Below, in pieces: positions 16,141 to 23,760 of a stretch of DNA of 64,000 nucleotides (its first letter is position 1; each line of letters opens with the position of its first letter). Under the pieces are notes generated by a model. That model worked only from the letters and a program-made list of their open reading frames with translations. It was not told the origin of the DNA and searched no databases. This DNA is from Eubacteriales bacterium. GTDB lineage: Bacteria > Bacillota > Clostridia > Lachnospirales > Lachnospiraceae. The position numbers and the translations under genes are program-made. The DNA lies in assembly GCA_030524225.1 (NCBI GenBank), contig JAUNGV010000003.1:1-64000 (forward strand), in the 5' to 3' direction.

Positions 16141-16173
16141 GCGCGGTCTGTTTTTCTGACAGGCAGACAGACC
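16141..16173. terminator. Hairpin between convergent GNAT and TetR genes
   Basis: Nine-base arms GCGGTCTGT and ACAGACCGC enclose a T-rich loop. It lies between two convergent stops. The U-run is in the loop and not after the stem, so it is a weak terminator candidate. Confidence 0.4.
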
Positions 16174-16203
16174 GCGGCAGGGAGAGCGGTCCGTTGTTGT
16201 TAC

Positions 16204-16764
16204 TTACCTGCGAAAAGGAGCAAGCGCGGCGTGGCTCAGACGCAGAATCATGTCAGAGACCTCTTCCGGCGACTCTTTCATGCCCTGTTCGAACCAGTCG
16301 TTCAGCAGGCCGCTGCCGCCGGATTCCAGAAAGCGGTATACCATGCGTTTCTGACTGTCGGAGAGACCGGGGAGGGAAGAGCCTACCTTCGGCGCGACCT
16401 CGCGGTACAGGCACTCCGAGACGCGGCGCGGAAAATCCGGATCGGCGTTCGGCGTCGCCATGATCGTATATTCTTCGTGCCGGCTGCGCAGATCCTCCAG
16501 AATCCGGATCAGAAAGCGGCGGACGTCGGGACCGGTGGCGAACTGCCGGACATTATCCCGCAGATGCAGGAGCGATTCGTCCTCCATCTGCTGCAGAAGG
16601 TCAAAGGGATCCTGATAGTGTTTGTAGAAGGTGGCGCGGTTGATCTGCGCCATTTCACACAGCTGCGTCACGGTGATCTGCGCGACGGGCTTCCGGGCCA
16701 GAAGCGTCAGAAAAGCCGTGCGTATGGCCTGTTTGGTGTAGCGGACGCGGGCGTCGGTTTTCAT
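16204..16764 (-). CDS. TetR-family regulator divergent from the MATE exporter
   Basis: A 186-residue TetR protein with helix-turn-helix at about 12-55 (RYTKQAIRTAFLTLLARK then ITVTQLCEMAQINRATFYKHY) and a C-terminal TetR_C-type helical domain. The ATG at 16764 has AGGAGG 9 nt upstream; an ATG at 16785 is less favourable because it precedes that site. Its divergent promoter overlaps an 11-base inverted repeat shared with the MATE promoter, so it very likely represses the exporter and itself, with release by an exported compound. Confidence 0.9.
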   Translation of the reverse strand: MKTDARVRYTKQAIRTAFLTLLARKPVAQITVTQLCEMAQINRATFYKHYQDPFDLLQQMEDESLLHLRDNVRQFATGPDVRRFLIRILEDLRSRHEEYTIMATPNADPDFPRRVSECLYREVAPKVGSSLPGLSDSQKRMVYRFLESGGSGLLNDWFEQGMKESPEEVSDMILRLSHAALAPFRR

Positions 16765-16927
16765 GGAAGCTTTTCCTCCTGTCATAAGAGCTGCGGCGGT
16801 CAGACGCCTGACAGCCGGTCAGGCTTAATCAATCCATTATTTGAACTTATATTCGACAAAATCGCTTTTACTGTCGCTTATCTTTCATCTGCGGCGAATC
16901 TGCCGGTTGTATCTTCCCCTGTGATTT

Positions 16928-16984
16928 ATTATAATCATCCTTGAAAGAAAATCAACATATGTTTAATAAATTTCATATGTTGAT
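16928..16984. promoter_or_regulatory. Divergent promoters and operator between TetR and MATE genes
   Basis: An inverted repeat ATCAACATATG (16951-16961) and CATATGTTGAT (16974-16984) has a 12-nt AT-rich spacer. The plus-strand promoter is TTGAAA (16941-16946), 17 nt, TAATAA (16964-16969), with its -10 inside the operator. The minus-strand promoter is TTGATT (16955-16950), 16 nt, TATAAT (16933-16928), with its -35 in the left arm. One bound TetR dimer could block both. Confidence 0.7.
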
Positions 16985-16999
16985 AAAATGAAAGGCTGG

Positions 17000-17207
17000 A
17001 TTGAAAAATAAGCCTGACAGGTTATTTTTTAATTCTGAACTTTGTGCCGGAGCGTCACAAAGTTTGCTGATGGCAGACGCAAATCTGAAATTGACCGGGC
17101 GCAGCGGGGAATGCTTCTTGAACACAGTTCAGGAAGAGGAGCCTTCTGCGTGATGGCAATGGAATGATTGCCCTGTCGCGTGAAAACGCTCCGGAATGGA
17201 GATTATC
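17000..17207 (+). promoter_or_regulatory. Leader element copy B, upstream of the MATE gene, with insert
   Basis: Hairpin 1 (17000-17033) and hairpin 2 (AACTTTGTG and CACAAAGTT around a CCGGAGCGT loop, GGAGCG at 17049-17054) match copy A in form but not in stem sequence. The conserved TGATGGCAGACGCAAAT follows. Hairpin 3 is then interrupted by about 80 nt of extra sequence containing two small hairpins (TGAAC...GTTCA, and GGCAAT...ATTGCC). The 3' module CGCTCC (17187-17192) GGAATGGAG resumes and supplies the ribosome binding site for the ATG at 17208. Confidence 0.7.
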
Positions 17208-18572
17208 ATGAAAAACAGGGAATTATTCGCATCGCGGTCCGTCTGGTCCGTGATTATGAAGATGAGCGTTCCGGCGCTTGTGACGATTCTCGTCATGCTG
17301 CTGTACAACATGGCGGATATGTATTTCGTCGCGTGGACAGGGGATTACGCGCAGGTGGCGTCGGTATCCCTCGTCATGCCGGTCTTTACCATCCTGATGG
17401 CGGTCAGCACGATGATCGGGAACGGGGGCTGTACGCGCATCGCGCAGGCATTCGGCAGCGGGGACAGGGAGAAGGCGCGAGGATATGCGAGCGTGGCGGC
17501 CTGGGCGAGTATCGCGGCGGGCGTACTCGTGGCGGCGCTGTGCTTTCTGTTTCAGGAGCCGTTCCTGACGGTGCTGGGAGCCAATGAGCAGATGCGGCCG
17601 CACGCGAGAGCCTATCTGCTGATACTGGCGGCGGGTGCCCCGCTGATCCTGTTGAACCACACCCTCGGCAACACCGTGAGGGGAGAGGGAGCGGTGAAAG
17701 AGGGCATGATGGGCTCGCTGGCGGCGACAGTCACCAATATTGCCCTCGATCCCCTCTTTATCGCAGTGCTGGGACTGGGAACGGGAGGCGCGGCGGCCGC
17801 GACAGTGCTGGGAAACGGCGTGGGTGTTCTCTACTATCTGTTTTATAAAAAGAAGCATGAGACTCTCCTGACCTTTGATCCGGTGCTGGCGGTGAGGAAC
17901 GCCCGCTCTCTGGGAGGAATTCTCGCACTGGGAGCGCCGAACGCGATCAGCAGCGTGCTGGCAGGGTTTGCTTCCACCTTCGGCAACCGGATTCTCGTCT
18001 CTTATGGAACGGAGGCGGTTGCGGCGATGGCGGCCGCCGGAAAGACGACGATGATTATCACGATGGTGCAGATGGGTGTCTGCATGGGGGTACAGCCGTT
18101 TCTGGCCTACTGCAGCGGCGCGGGGGATACGGCGAGGAGCAAAGAGGCAGTGCGGAAGCTGGCGCTGCTGACCGGGGGACTTGGGCTCGGGCTCGGAGCG
18201 GTGTGCTTTCTGGGCAGGGAACAGATCATCGGTCTGTTTATTAAGGATGCGCAGGTGCTCGCGCTGGGACAGGAGATGGCGTCGGTATTGATCCTGAGCG
18301 CGCCGTTTATGGGAATATTTTTCCTGGGAACGAATTATCTGCAGGCGAGCGGACGGGCGCTGGCGGCCTCAGTGATCTCAGTGCTGCGGCAGGGAGTGCT
18401 GCTGATTCCATTCCTGTATCTGGGCAGCGCGCTGCTGGGACTGACGGGAATTACAGCCGCTTATGTGGCGGCGGACGCCGTTTCGATTGCGGTCAGCGCC
18501 GTGTTCCTTCTGTGGGCGATGAGAGGGGAGAGGAAAGGGAAGGTGCAGCCGGTCTCTTCCGTGCAGGCATAA
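17208..18572 (+). CDS. MATE-family multidrug/Na+ antiporter
   Basis: A 454-residue MATE transporter with twelve predicted helices in two similar halves; each half opens with a SVWSVIMKMSVPALVTIL- or LGGILALGAPNAIS-type segment. The TGDYAQVASVSLVMPVFTI and GNGGCTRIAQAFGSGD motifs are typical of clostridial MATE exporters. It should expel cationic or hydrophobic compounds in exchange for Na+ or H+. It is controlled by the divergent TetR gene through a promoter-embedded operator and, additionally, carries leader copy B. The start at 17208 follows the leader GGAATGGAG. Confidence 0.92.
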   Translation: MKNRELFASRSVWSVIMKMSVPALVTILVMLLYNMADMYFVAWTGDYAQVASVSLVMPVFTILMAVSTMIGNGGCTRIAQAFGSGDREKARGYASVAAWASIAAGVLVAALCFLFQEPFLTVLGANEQMRPHARAYLLILAAGAPLILLNHTLGNTVRGEGAVKEGMMGSLAATVTNIALDPLFIAVLGLGTGGAAAATVLGNGVGVLYYLFYKKKHETLLTFDPVLAVRNARSLGGILALGAPNAISSVLAGFASTFGNRILVSYGTEAVAAMAAAGKTTMIITMVQMGVCMGVQPFLAYCSGAGDTARSKEAVRKLALLTGGLGLGLGAVCFLGREQIIGLFIKDAQVLALGQEMASVLILSAPFMGIFFLGTNYLQASGRALAASVISVLRQGVLLIPFLYLGSALLGLTGITAAYVAADAVSIAVSAVFLLWAMRGERKGKVQPVSSVQA

Positions 18573-18585
18573 CGGGGCGGGTGGC

Positions 18586-18661
18586 GTTTGCGGAGGCGAG
18601 CAACGTTTGTGGAGGCGGATGGCGTTTGCGGAGGTTGGTAGTATTTGCGGAGACGGGGTGT
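18586..18661 (+). repeat. Four tandem 19-bp repeats downstream of the MATE gene
   Basis: Repeats begin at 18586, 18605, 18624 and 18643; the shared core is CGTTTGCGGAGG (TATTTGCGGAG in the last). They begin right after the MATE stop codon. The period is not a multiple of three and no gene is seen. Confidence 0.75.
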
Positions 18662-18678
18662 CTCGGACGCCGCATCGT

Positions 18679-18792
18679 ATACGTGCCTGCGCCTACGAGG
18701 CGTGGCTTGTTCCGGTCGCCATGCAGATGTATCCCGGAAATTCGCATACGTGCCTGTGCCTACGAGGCGTGGCTCCTGCTTCGCAGGCACGC
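18679..18792 (+). repeat. Direct repeats with hairpin-forming cores (REP-like)
   Basis: Two 29-bp copies (18679-18707 and 18746-18774) start with ATACGTGCCTG and contain CGCCT-ACG-AGGCG-like short stems; they differ at one base. The second runs into a longer hairpin, GGCGTG...CACGCC with an inner CCTGC-TTC-GCAGG stem (18766-18792). The interval 18573-18893 has no coding potential that I can support. Confidence 0.6.
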
Positions 18793-18905
18793 CATAGAGG
18801 AAACAGCAAGAACCCCAATTTTTGAATAAAAAGGTGAAAAAATATAGCGAAAAAAGAGAGAAAAGGCAGTATAATTTATTCACGTGTTAAGAGTTGGGAG
18901 GTCAG

Positions 18906-19022
18906 GGTGAAACTTTTCACCTCCGGGATTTATGTTGGGGCGTCACAAATCCCGATACTGGCAGGCGCAGATTGAAATGCTGCGTCGCCTGTCGTGCAGA
19001 GCGCTCCGGAATGGAGAATACC
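18906..19022 (+). promoter_or_regulatory. Leader element copy C, upstream of the second GH78 gene
   Basis: A shortened hairpin 1 (GGTGAAA and TTTCACC) is followed by hairpin 2 (CGGGATTTATG and CACAAATCCCG), loop GGGGCG (18937-18942). That loop pairs with CGCTCC (19002-19007) through one G-U. The ribosome binding site GGAATGGAG precedes the ATG at 19023. An upstream TATAAT at 18870-18875 is a likely -10 box, so the element is the 5' untranslated region. Confidence 0.7.
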
Positions 19023-21908
19023 ATGCAGATTTACGACACAAAGGTCAATCACCTGCGCAATCCTCTGGGATTTCGCATGACGAGAACGAGTTTTTCATGG
19101 AAGGTCAGGGAGGCGAAAGGAACCCGGCAGCAGGCGGCGAGAATCCGGATTGCAGGGGATGCGGCGATGGAACAGATTCTGTTTGATTCCGGCTGGGATG
19201 AGGCGGCGTCCTCTCTGGGATACCGGGCGCAGATCACGCTCGCGCCGCGCACGCGCTATTACTGGACGGTATCGGTGCGCACCGATGCGGATGAGGAGGA
19301 GACGTGCGCGCCGCAGTTCTTTGAGACGGGCAAGAGGGACGAGGCGTGGGAAGGACGCTGGATTACCTGTGACAGCACCGGGAAGCGCCATCCGTTTTTT
19401 GAAAAGGAGATCGCGCCGCAGAAGGTGGTGGCGAGCGCCCGCCTCTATGTGTGTGGTCTCGGCCTTTACGAGCTTTTTTACAATGGAGAGAGAATCGGGG
19501 ACGAGTATTTCACTCCGTACAGCAACGATTACAACGAGTGGGTGCAGTATCAGACGTACGATGTGACGCGGCAGCTGCAGGAGGACGGCACGCTCTCGGT
19601 GCTGCTGGGCAATGGCTGGTACAAGGCGCGCTTTGGATTTACGGCCCGGGAGGACATCGGATTTTACGGCAATGAGTGGAAGCTGATCGCGGAGCTGCGT
19701 CTCGTCTATGAGGATGGAAGCGAAGAGGTGATCGGCACGGATGAGAGCTGGCGCGTGCGGCGCAGCAGGATCGCCTTTTCCAACCTGTACGACGGGGAGA
19801 AGCGGGACGACACCCTGCCGGAGCTGCCGACGGAGAAGGCCGTCTTCTGTGAGCCGCCGAAGGGAGCGCTGACGGACCGGATGAGTCTGCCGGTGACGGT
19901 GCATGAGGTGTTCGAGCCGCAGGAGCTGCTGCATACGCCTGCGGGAGAGCTCGTCTTTGATATGGGGCAGGAGTTTACGGGAATTTTCTCGCTGCGGGTC
20001 CATGAGCCTGCCGGGACGGTGATTCATGTGCAGACGGGGGAGATTCTGCAGGGCGGCAATTTCTATAATGAGAACCTGCGCAGTGCCAAGTCGGAATATA
20101 TCTATATTTCAGATGGCAGCGAGCAGACAATCGTGCCTCACTTCACCTATTACGGCTACCGGTACGTCAAGGTCGAGGGAATTCCGGGACTGAAGAAAGA
20201 GGATTTCCGGGGATGGGCGCTCTACAGTGATTTTGACCGGACGGGTCAGATCAGTACGGGGCATGATCTTGTGAACCGGTTTATCCGGAATGTCGAGTGG
20301 GGATTAAAGAGCAACTTCCTCGATGTGCCGACCGACTGCCCGCAGCGCGATGAGCGCATGGGGTGGACGGGAGACGCGCAGGTCTTCTCCCCGACGGCGA
20401 CGTATCTCGAGGACACCTATGCGTTTTATGCTAAATATCTCTACGATATGGACAGGGAGCAGAGCGTTCTGGACGGCAAGGTGCCGGACGTCGTACCCTC
20501 CTGCGGGGTGGAGAGCTGCGCCTGCGTCTGGGGAGACGCGGCCTGCATCATGCCGTGGAATCTCTATCTGTTCTACGGCGACCGGAGCATTCTGGAGGAT
20601 CAGTTCGCGAGTATGAAAGGCTGGGTGGATTACGTCCGGAAAGTGGACGGAGACAACCACGGCTGGCGCTATGTCTTCCACTACGGGGACTGGCTGGCGC
20701 TGGATAATCCCGCGGGCGGTGCGGAACAGGTGATGGGCGGCACAGATGAGGAGTTCATCGCCAATCTCTACTACGCGGTGAGCGCAGGGCTCGTGGCGAA
20801 GGCGGCGGCCGTGCTGGGCGACGAGGCGGCGCGCCGGGAGTACCAGGCGCTCTCCGATGAGCAGTTTGCCGTCGTCAGACGGGAATATTACAGCGTGACG
20901 GGACGGTGCTGCATCAAGACGCAGACGGCGCTCCTGCTGACGCTCAAATACCATCTCTCCGACAACGAGGAGCTGGTCAGGGAGCAGCTGCGCAAGCTCT
21001 TCGAGCTGAGCGGAGGCAAGCTCCGGACAGGCTTCGTCGGGACGCCGCTGATGTGCAATATTCTCTCCGACAACGGGATGAGCGATCTGGCGTACACTCT
21101 GCTGCTCAACGAGGAGTATCCGGGATGGCTGCGCGAGGTCAAGCTCGGGGCGACGACGGTCTGGGAGCGCTGGAACAGCCTGCTGGACGACGGAACGATC
21201 TCTGGTATCAGCATGAACAGTATGAACCACTACGCTTACGGTTCCGTGCTCGAGTGGATGTTCCGCCATGCGGCGGGGCTGAACACCCGGGATGATGCGC
21301 CGGGCGTGAGGACAGTGGACTTTGTGCCGACGCTGCACTGGGATCTGCGCCGGATGGAGGCGTCGTATGATTCGGCCTCCGGCGAGTACGGAATCTCATG
21401 GGAGCTGCCGGATCCCCGTCATGTCACGATCCGCGTGCGCGTGCCGTTCGGGGCGGCGGCGAACCTGCATCTGCCGCTGGCGCCGGAGAGCGTGGAGGTA
21501 TGCAGGAGCCTGACACCGGAACAGGAGACGGTTTCCGCTGCAGAAACAGGCGGCGCGGCAGCGAATGCGGCGGCGCAGCAGGATAACAGGACAGACGCTG
21601 GAAAGAGCAGCGCGGCTGCGCAGCGGTACTGCACTGCGCAGGATGGCTTCTGCGTACTTGAACCGGGCGTGTATGAGATCTCCTACGAGCTGACGCGGTC
21701 CGTCAGGAAGGAATTCACGGTGGATACGCCGATCCGAGAGCTGAAAGAGAGTAAGGAAGTGCAGGAGAAGCTGGCGGGGATCGTTCCGCTGGATCAGATC
21801 CCGACGCAGTATGCGGGCTATTCCCTGCGGGAGGTCAGCAAGAAATTCGGCGGCAGAATGGACGAGGAATCGCTGGACAGGCTCGACGCTATGCTGCGGG
21901 GAATCTGA
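19023..21908 (+). CDS. GH78 alpha-L-rhamnosidase (paralog of the 6506 gene)
   Basis: A 961-residue GH78 enzyme with the same domain order as the gene at 6506. The motif DCPQRDERMGWTGD begins at D438 and the distal glutamate is E715 in TVWERW. Near the C-terminus (about 829-871) it carries an extra low-complexity stretch rich in A, T, Q and G that its paralog lacks. No signal peptide. The ATG at 19023 follows the leader ribosome binding site; an upstream in-frame extension runs through the leader and is not believable. It stands alone between the MATE gene and a terminator at 22095. The 3' end, including the stop codon, is duplicated in tandem downstream. Confidence 0.9.
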   Translation: MQIYDTKVNHLRNPLGFRMTRTSFSWKVREAKGTRQQAARIRIAGDAAMEQILFDSGWDEAASSLGYRAQITLAPRTRYYWTVSVRTDADEEETCAPQFFETGKRDEAWEGRWITCDSTGKRHPFFEKEIAPQKVVASARLYVCGLGLYELFYNGERIGDEYFTPYSNDYNEWVQYQTYDVTRQLQEDGTLSVLLGNGWYKARFGFTAREDIGFYGNEWKLIAELRLVYEDGSEEVIGTDESWRVRRSRIAFSNLYDGEKRDDTLPELPTEKAVFCEPPKGALTDRMSLPVTVHEVFEPQELLHTPAGELVFDMGQEFTGIFSLRVHEPAGTVIHVQTGEILQGGNFYNENLRSAKSEYIYISDGSEQTIVPHFTYYGYRYVKVEGIPGLKKEDFRGWALYSDFDRTGQISTGHDLVNRFIRNVEWGLKSNFLDVPTDCPQRDERMGWTGDAQVFSPTATYLEDTYAFYAKYLYDMDREQSVLDGKVPDVVPSCGVESCACVWGDAACIMPWNLYLFYGDRSILEDQFASMKGWVDYVRKVDGDNHGWRYVFHYGDWLALDNPAGGAEQVMGGTDEEFIANLYYAVSAGLVAKAAAVLGDEAARREYQALSDEQFAVVRREYYSVTGRCCIKTQTALLLTLKYHLSDNEELVREQLRKLFELSGGKLRTGFVGTPLMCNILSDNGMSDLAYTLLLNEEYPGWLREVKLGATTVWERWNSLLDDGTISGISMNSMNHYAYGSVLEWMFRHAAGLNTRDDAPGVRTVDFVPTLHWDLRRMEASYDSASGEYGISWELPDPRHVTIRVRVPFGAAANLHLPLAPESVEVCRSLTPEQETVSAAETGGAAANAAAQQDNRTDAGKSSAAAQRYCTAQDGFCVLEPGVYEISYELTRSVRKEFTVDTPIRELKESKEVQEKLAGIVPLDQIPTQYAGYSLREVSKKFGGRMDEESLDRLDAMLRGI

Positions 21909-22000
21909 CAGAGAAGTGCTGGACAAACCCGATGCGCTGCTGCGGGGGATCTGACAGGGAATCGCCGGGCAGGCTCGACGCTCTGCTTCGGGGAATCTAA
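21865..22000 (+). repeat. Three tandem copies of the GH78 gene 3' end, 44-46 bp each
   Basis: Copy 1 (21865-21910) is the real gene end with its TGA stop. Copies 2 (21911-21956) and 3 (21957-22000) repeat it with changes, each retaining the codons for a Leu-Arg-Gly-Ile end and a stop. The array is outside the reading frame after the first stop and probably arose by slippage. Confidence 0.85.
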
Positions 22001-22094
22001 GAAAGAAGAGCTAATCTGAGGAAAATTCTGCGTAATCTGGCGCGAAGCAGCGGTATGAGCGAAATGCTGCAGAAATCAAATCATAGAAACGGGA

Positions 22095-22137
22095 AAGAGT
22101 CTTCTGCGGAGAACAGTCTCCGCGGAGGGCTCTTTTT
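22095..22137 (+). terminator. Intrinsic terminator of the GH78 transcript
   Basis: GAGTC and GGCTC outer arms and GCGGAGA / TCTCCGC inner arms form a long stem, followed by TTTTT. It lies about 190 nt after the GH78 stop. Confidence 0.8.
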
Positions 22138-22262
22138 CTGTCCCGGGGATTCTGTCCGGCGAGGCGGTTAAGGAAAAACAGATCAGAGAGCAGATTTCTG
22201 TTGTGCGGGCATAAGGGCTTCGGTTCAGAGGAACGTCATTAATTGCTGCCCGAATTCAGAAT

Positions 22263-22297
22263 TTGTTGTACTTTTGTGGTGCGTTGTGATTTATAAT
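22263..22297 (+). promoter_or_regulatory. Promoter candidate for the CPBP gene
   Basis: TATAAT at 22292-22297 with an upstream TG-rich stretch; TTGTTG/TTGTAC hexamers lie 20-23 nt upstream, longer than ideal. The stretch from 22138 to 22376 otherwise shows nothing I can name. Confidence 0.4.
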
Positions 22298-22376
22298 AAC
22301 AAAGAAATGTATGCGAGGGTACTCGTGTGAAGGCAATGGAATAGGAGCAGCCGACGAGCGGAACACACTGAACAAA

Positions 22377-22489
22377 ACGCTCCAGCACAAATCAAAACGC
22401 AAAATCAAAGAGTTTGCTGGACATGGCAGACGCGAATTGGAGATTCGCGTCGCCCCGTCGCGAGGATCGCTCCGGAATGGAGGTTAAAA
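22377..22489 (+). promoter_or_regulatory. Leader element copy D, upstream of the CPBP gene, rearranged
   Basis: The 3' half is normal: ACATGGCAGACG, hairpin 3 (GACGCGAAT and ATTCGCGTC), CCCCGTCGCGAGGA, CGCTCC (22468-22473), GGAATGGAGG and the ATG at 22490. The 5' half is not: bases 22377-22393 are the exact reverse complement of the hairpin 2 loop region of copy A. The loop-to-CGCTCC pairing is therefore impossible here, while the CTCC-GGAG hairpin around the ribosome binding site remains. Confidence 0.65.
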
Positions 22490-23326
22490 ATGAAAAAATG
22501 GATGCGGACTTATCCGGTGGCAGCAGGATTCATAGGCTTTCTGATCGGCTATGTGTTTTTCCGGCTGCTGCCTGAGCCGAATCAGGCGATGGCGATTGTA
22601 AAGCGTGCGCTGCCGGCGCTGCTGATGCTGGCGGTGATGGGAGTGGCCGGCGGCAGGCAGGTATTTGCATGGGAGAAGGGGAGCTTTGCACGCAACCTGA
22701 TTCTCTACAAGAGCATGCTCGTGGTGGCGGTGGGAATCGGGATATTTACCCTGATTGCAATGGCGATTGACACGAAGGGCGTGCCGCTGGAAGGATGGGG
22801 CGCTCGGGTTGTACTGCTTGCGGTGGAGTTCTTTTTTGTCGGACTATTTGAAGAGACGTGCTTTCGCGGCGTTCTGATGGGCGGTCTGGTGGCGAAATGG
22901 GGAAATACCCGCAGGGGACTGTTTGGTGCGCTGATTGTTTCGGGGCTGATCTTTGGTTTTGCACATGTGGACAGGGCGCTGCTTGGCCCGCTGACAGTCT
23001 CGACTGTGCTGCAGATATGCAATAAAACGCTGACGGCAGGCGCCATGGGGCTTTTGATCGGCGCAGGGTATCTGGTGACGAAAAACATCTGGGCGGTGGC
23101 GATTCTGCATGGATTAAACGACTTTATTCTGTCGCTGGGAGAAGCCTTGTACAGGGTGGAGGATACGCCGAAGGCGAACGTCTATGTCAATACGCAGCAG
23201 GAACTTTCGGCCACAGTGTTTCTGCTGCTGTTTACAACGGCGCTCCATCTCTGGCCGCTGATTGCGGGGCTGAAGCTTACAGCCAGGCTGCCGCTGCCGC
23301 AGAAGGGAGCATGGAAGGATGCGTAA
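22490..23326 (+). CDS. CPBP-family intramembrane metalloprotease
   Basis: A 278-residue membrane protein with about eight hydrophobic segments. All CPBP/CAAX-protease motifs are present: EETCFRG (E121, E122, R126), FGFAHVD (about 162) and the third-motif LHGLND (about 206). This family includes prenyl-protein proteases and bacteriocin-immunity proteins; no bacteriocin gene is visible next to it. It is preceded by leader copy D and is probably a single-gene unit ending at the terminator at 23486. Confidence 0.9.
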   Translation: MKKWMRTYPVAAGFIGFLIGYVFFRLLPEPNQAMAIVKRALPALLMLAVMGVAGGRQVFAWEKGSFARNLILYKSMLVVAVGIGIFTLIAMAIDTKGVPLEGWGARVVLLAVEFFFVGLFEETCFRGVLMGGLVAKWGNTRRGLFGALIVSGLIFGFAHVDRALLGPLTVSTVLQICNKTLTAGAMGLLIGAGYLVTKNIWAVAILHGLNDFILSLGEALYRVEDTPKANVYVNTQQELSATVFLLLFTTALHLWPLIAGLKLTARLPLPQKGAWKDA

Positions 23327-23454
23327 TACCGCGGTGCGGAAGGCTCACAATTACAGATATCCGGACAACACAGCGGAGACGGGTTAATTGAAAAGCGGGG
23401 CGGGCAACAGAAGCAATGCTTTTTGAGCATTGACTAACCGTGGAAAACAGGTAT

Positions 23455-23484
23455 TTGATATACGATAAAAACAGCAATTATAAT
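23455..23484 (+). promoter_or_regulatory. Strong promoter directly in front of a terminator
   Basis: TTGATA (23455-23460), 18 nt, TATAAT (23479-23484). Transcription would start around 23491, inside the 5' arm of the hairpin at 23486-23532. Confidence 0.6.
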
Positions 23485-23485
23485 G

Positions 23486-23532
23486 CAGGTGTGAGGAAAC
23501 GCAGACGAGCGTTTCTCCGCACCTGTTTTTTA
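23486..23532 (+). terminator. Intrinsic terminator or tiny-RNA hairpin
   Basis: CAGGTG...CACCTG outer arms and GAGGAAACG / CGTTTCTC inner arms, then TTTTTT. It may end the CPBP transcript, 160 nt upstream, or end a roughly 40-nt transcript from the promoter at 23455. Confidence 0.75.
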
Positions 23533-23624
23533 TACCATGGGAAAGGAACCGCCGCAGGCGGAGAATTCTGCCGCACAGTACAGCAATTCCCATATGGAAA
23601 TGAGCAAGAAAACGGAGGAGAGTA

Positions 23625-23760
23625 GTGTGAAAAATAAGCTTGATAGCTTATTTTTCACACCGACATTTGTGCCGGAGCGTCACAAATGTCGAGGATGGCA
23701 GACGTAAATCTGAAATTTGCGTCGCTCCGCCGTAAGGAACGCTCCGGAATGGAGATAAAC
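23625..23760 (+). promoter_or_regulatory. Leader element copy E, upstream of the cupin gene
   Basis: The best-paired copy. Hairpin 1 is a perfect 16-bp stem (GTGTGAAAAATAAGCT, 23625-23640, with 23645-23660) closed by TGAT. Hairpin 2 pairs CGACATTTGTG (23661-23671) with CACAAATGTCG (23681-23691) and has GGAGCG (23674-23679) in its loop. Hairpin 3 spans 23701-23723. CGCTCC occurs at 23723-23728 and again at 23740-23745, the latter followed by GGAAT and GGAG (23751-23754) before the ATG at 23761. Confidence 0.8.
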
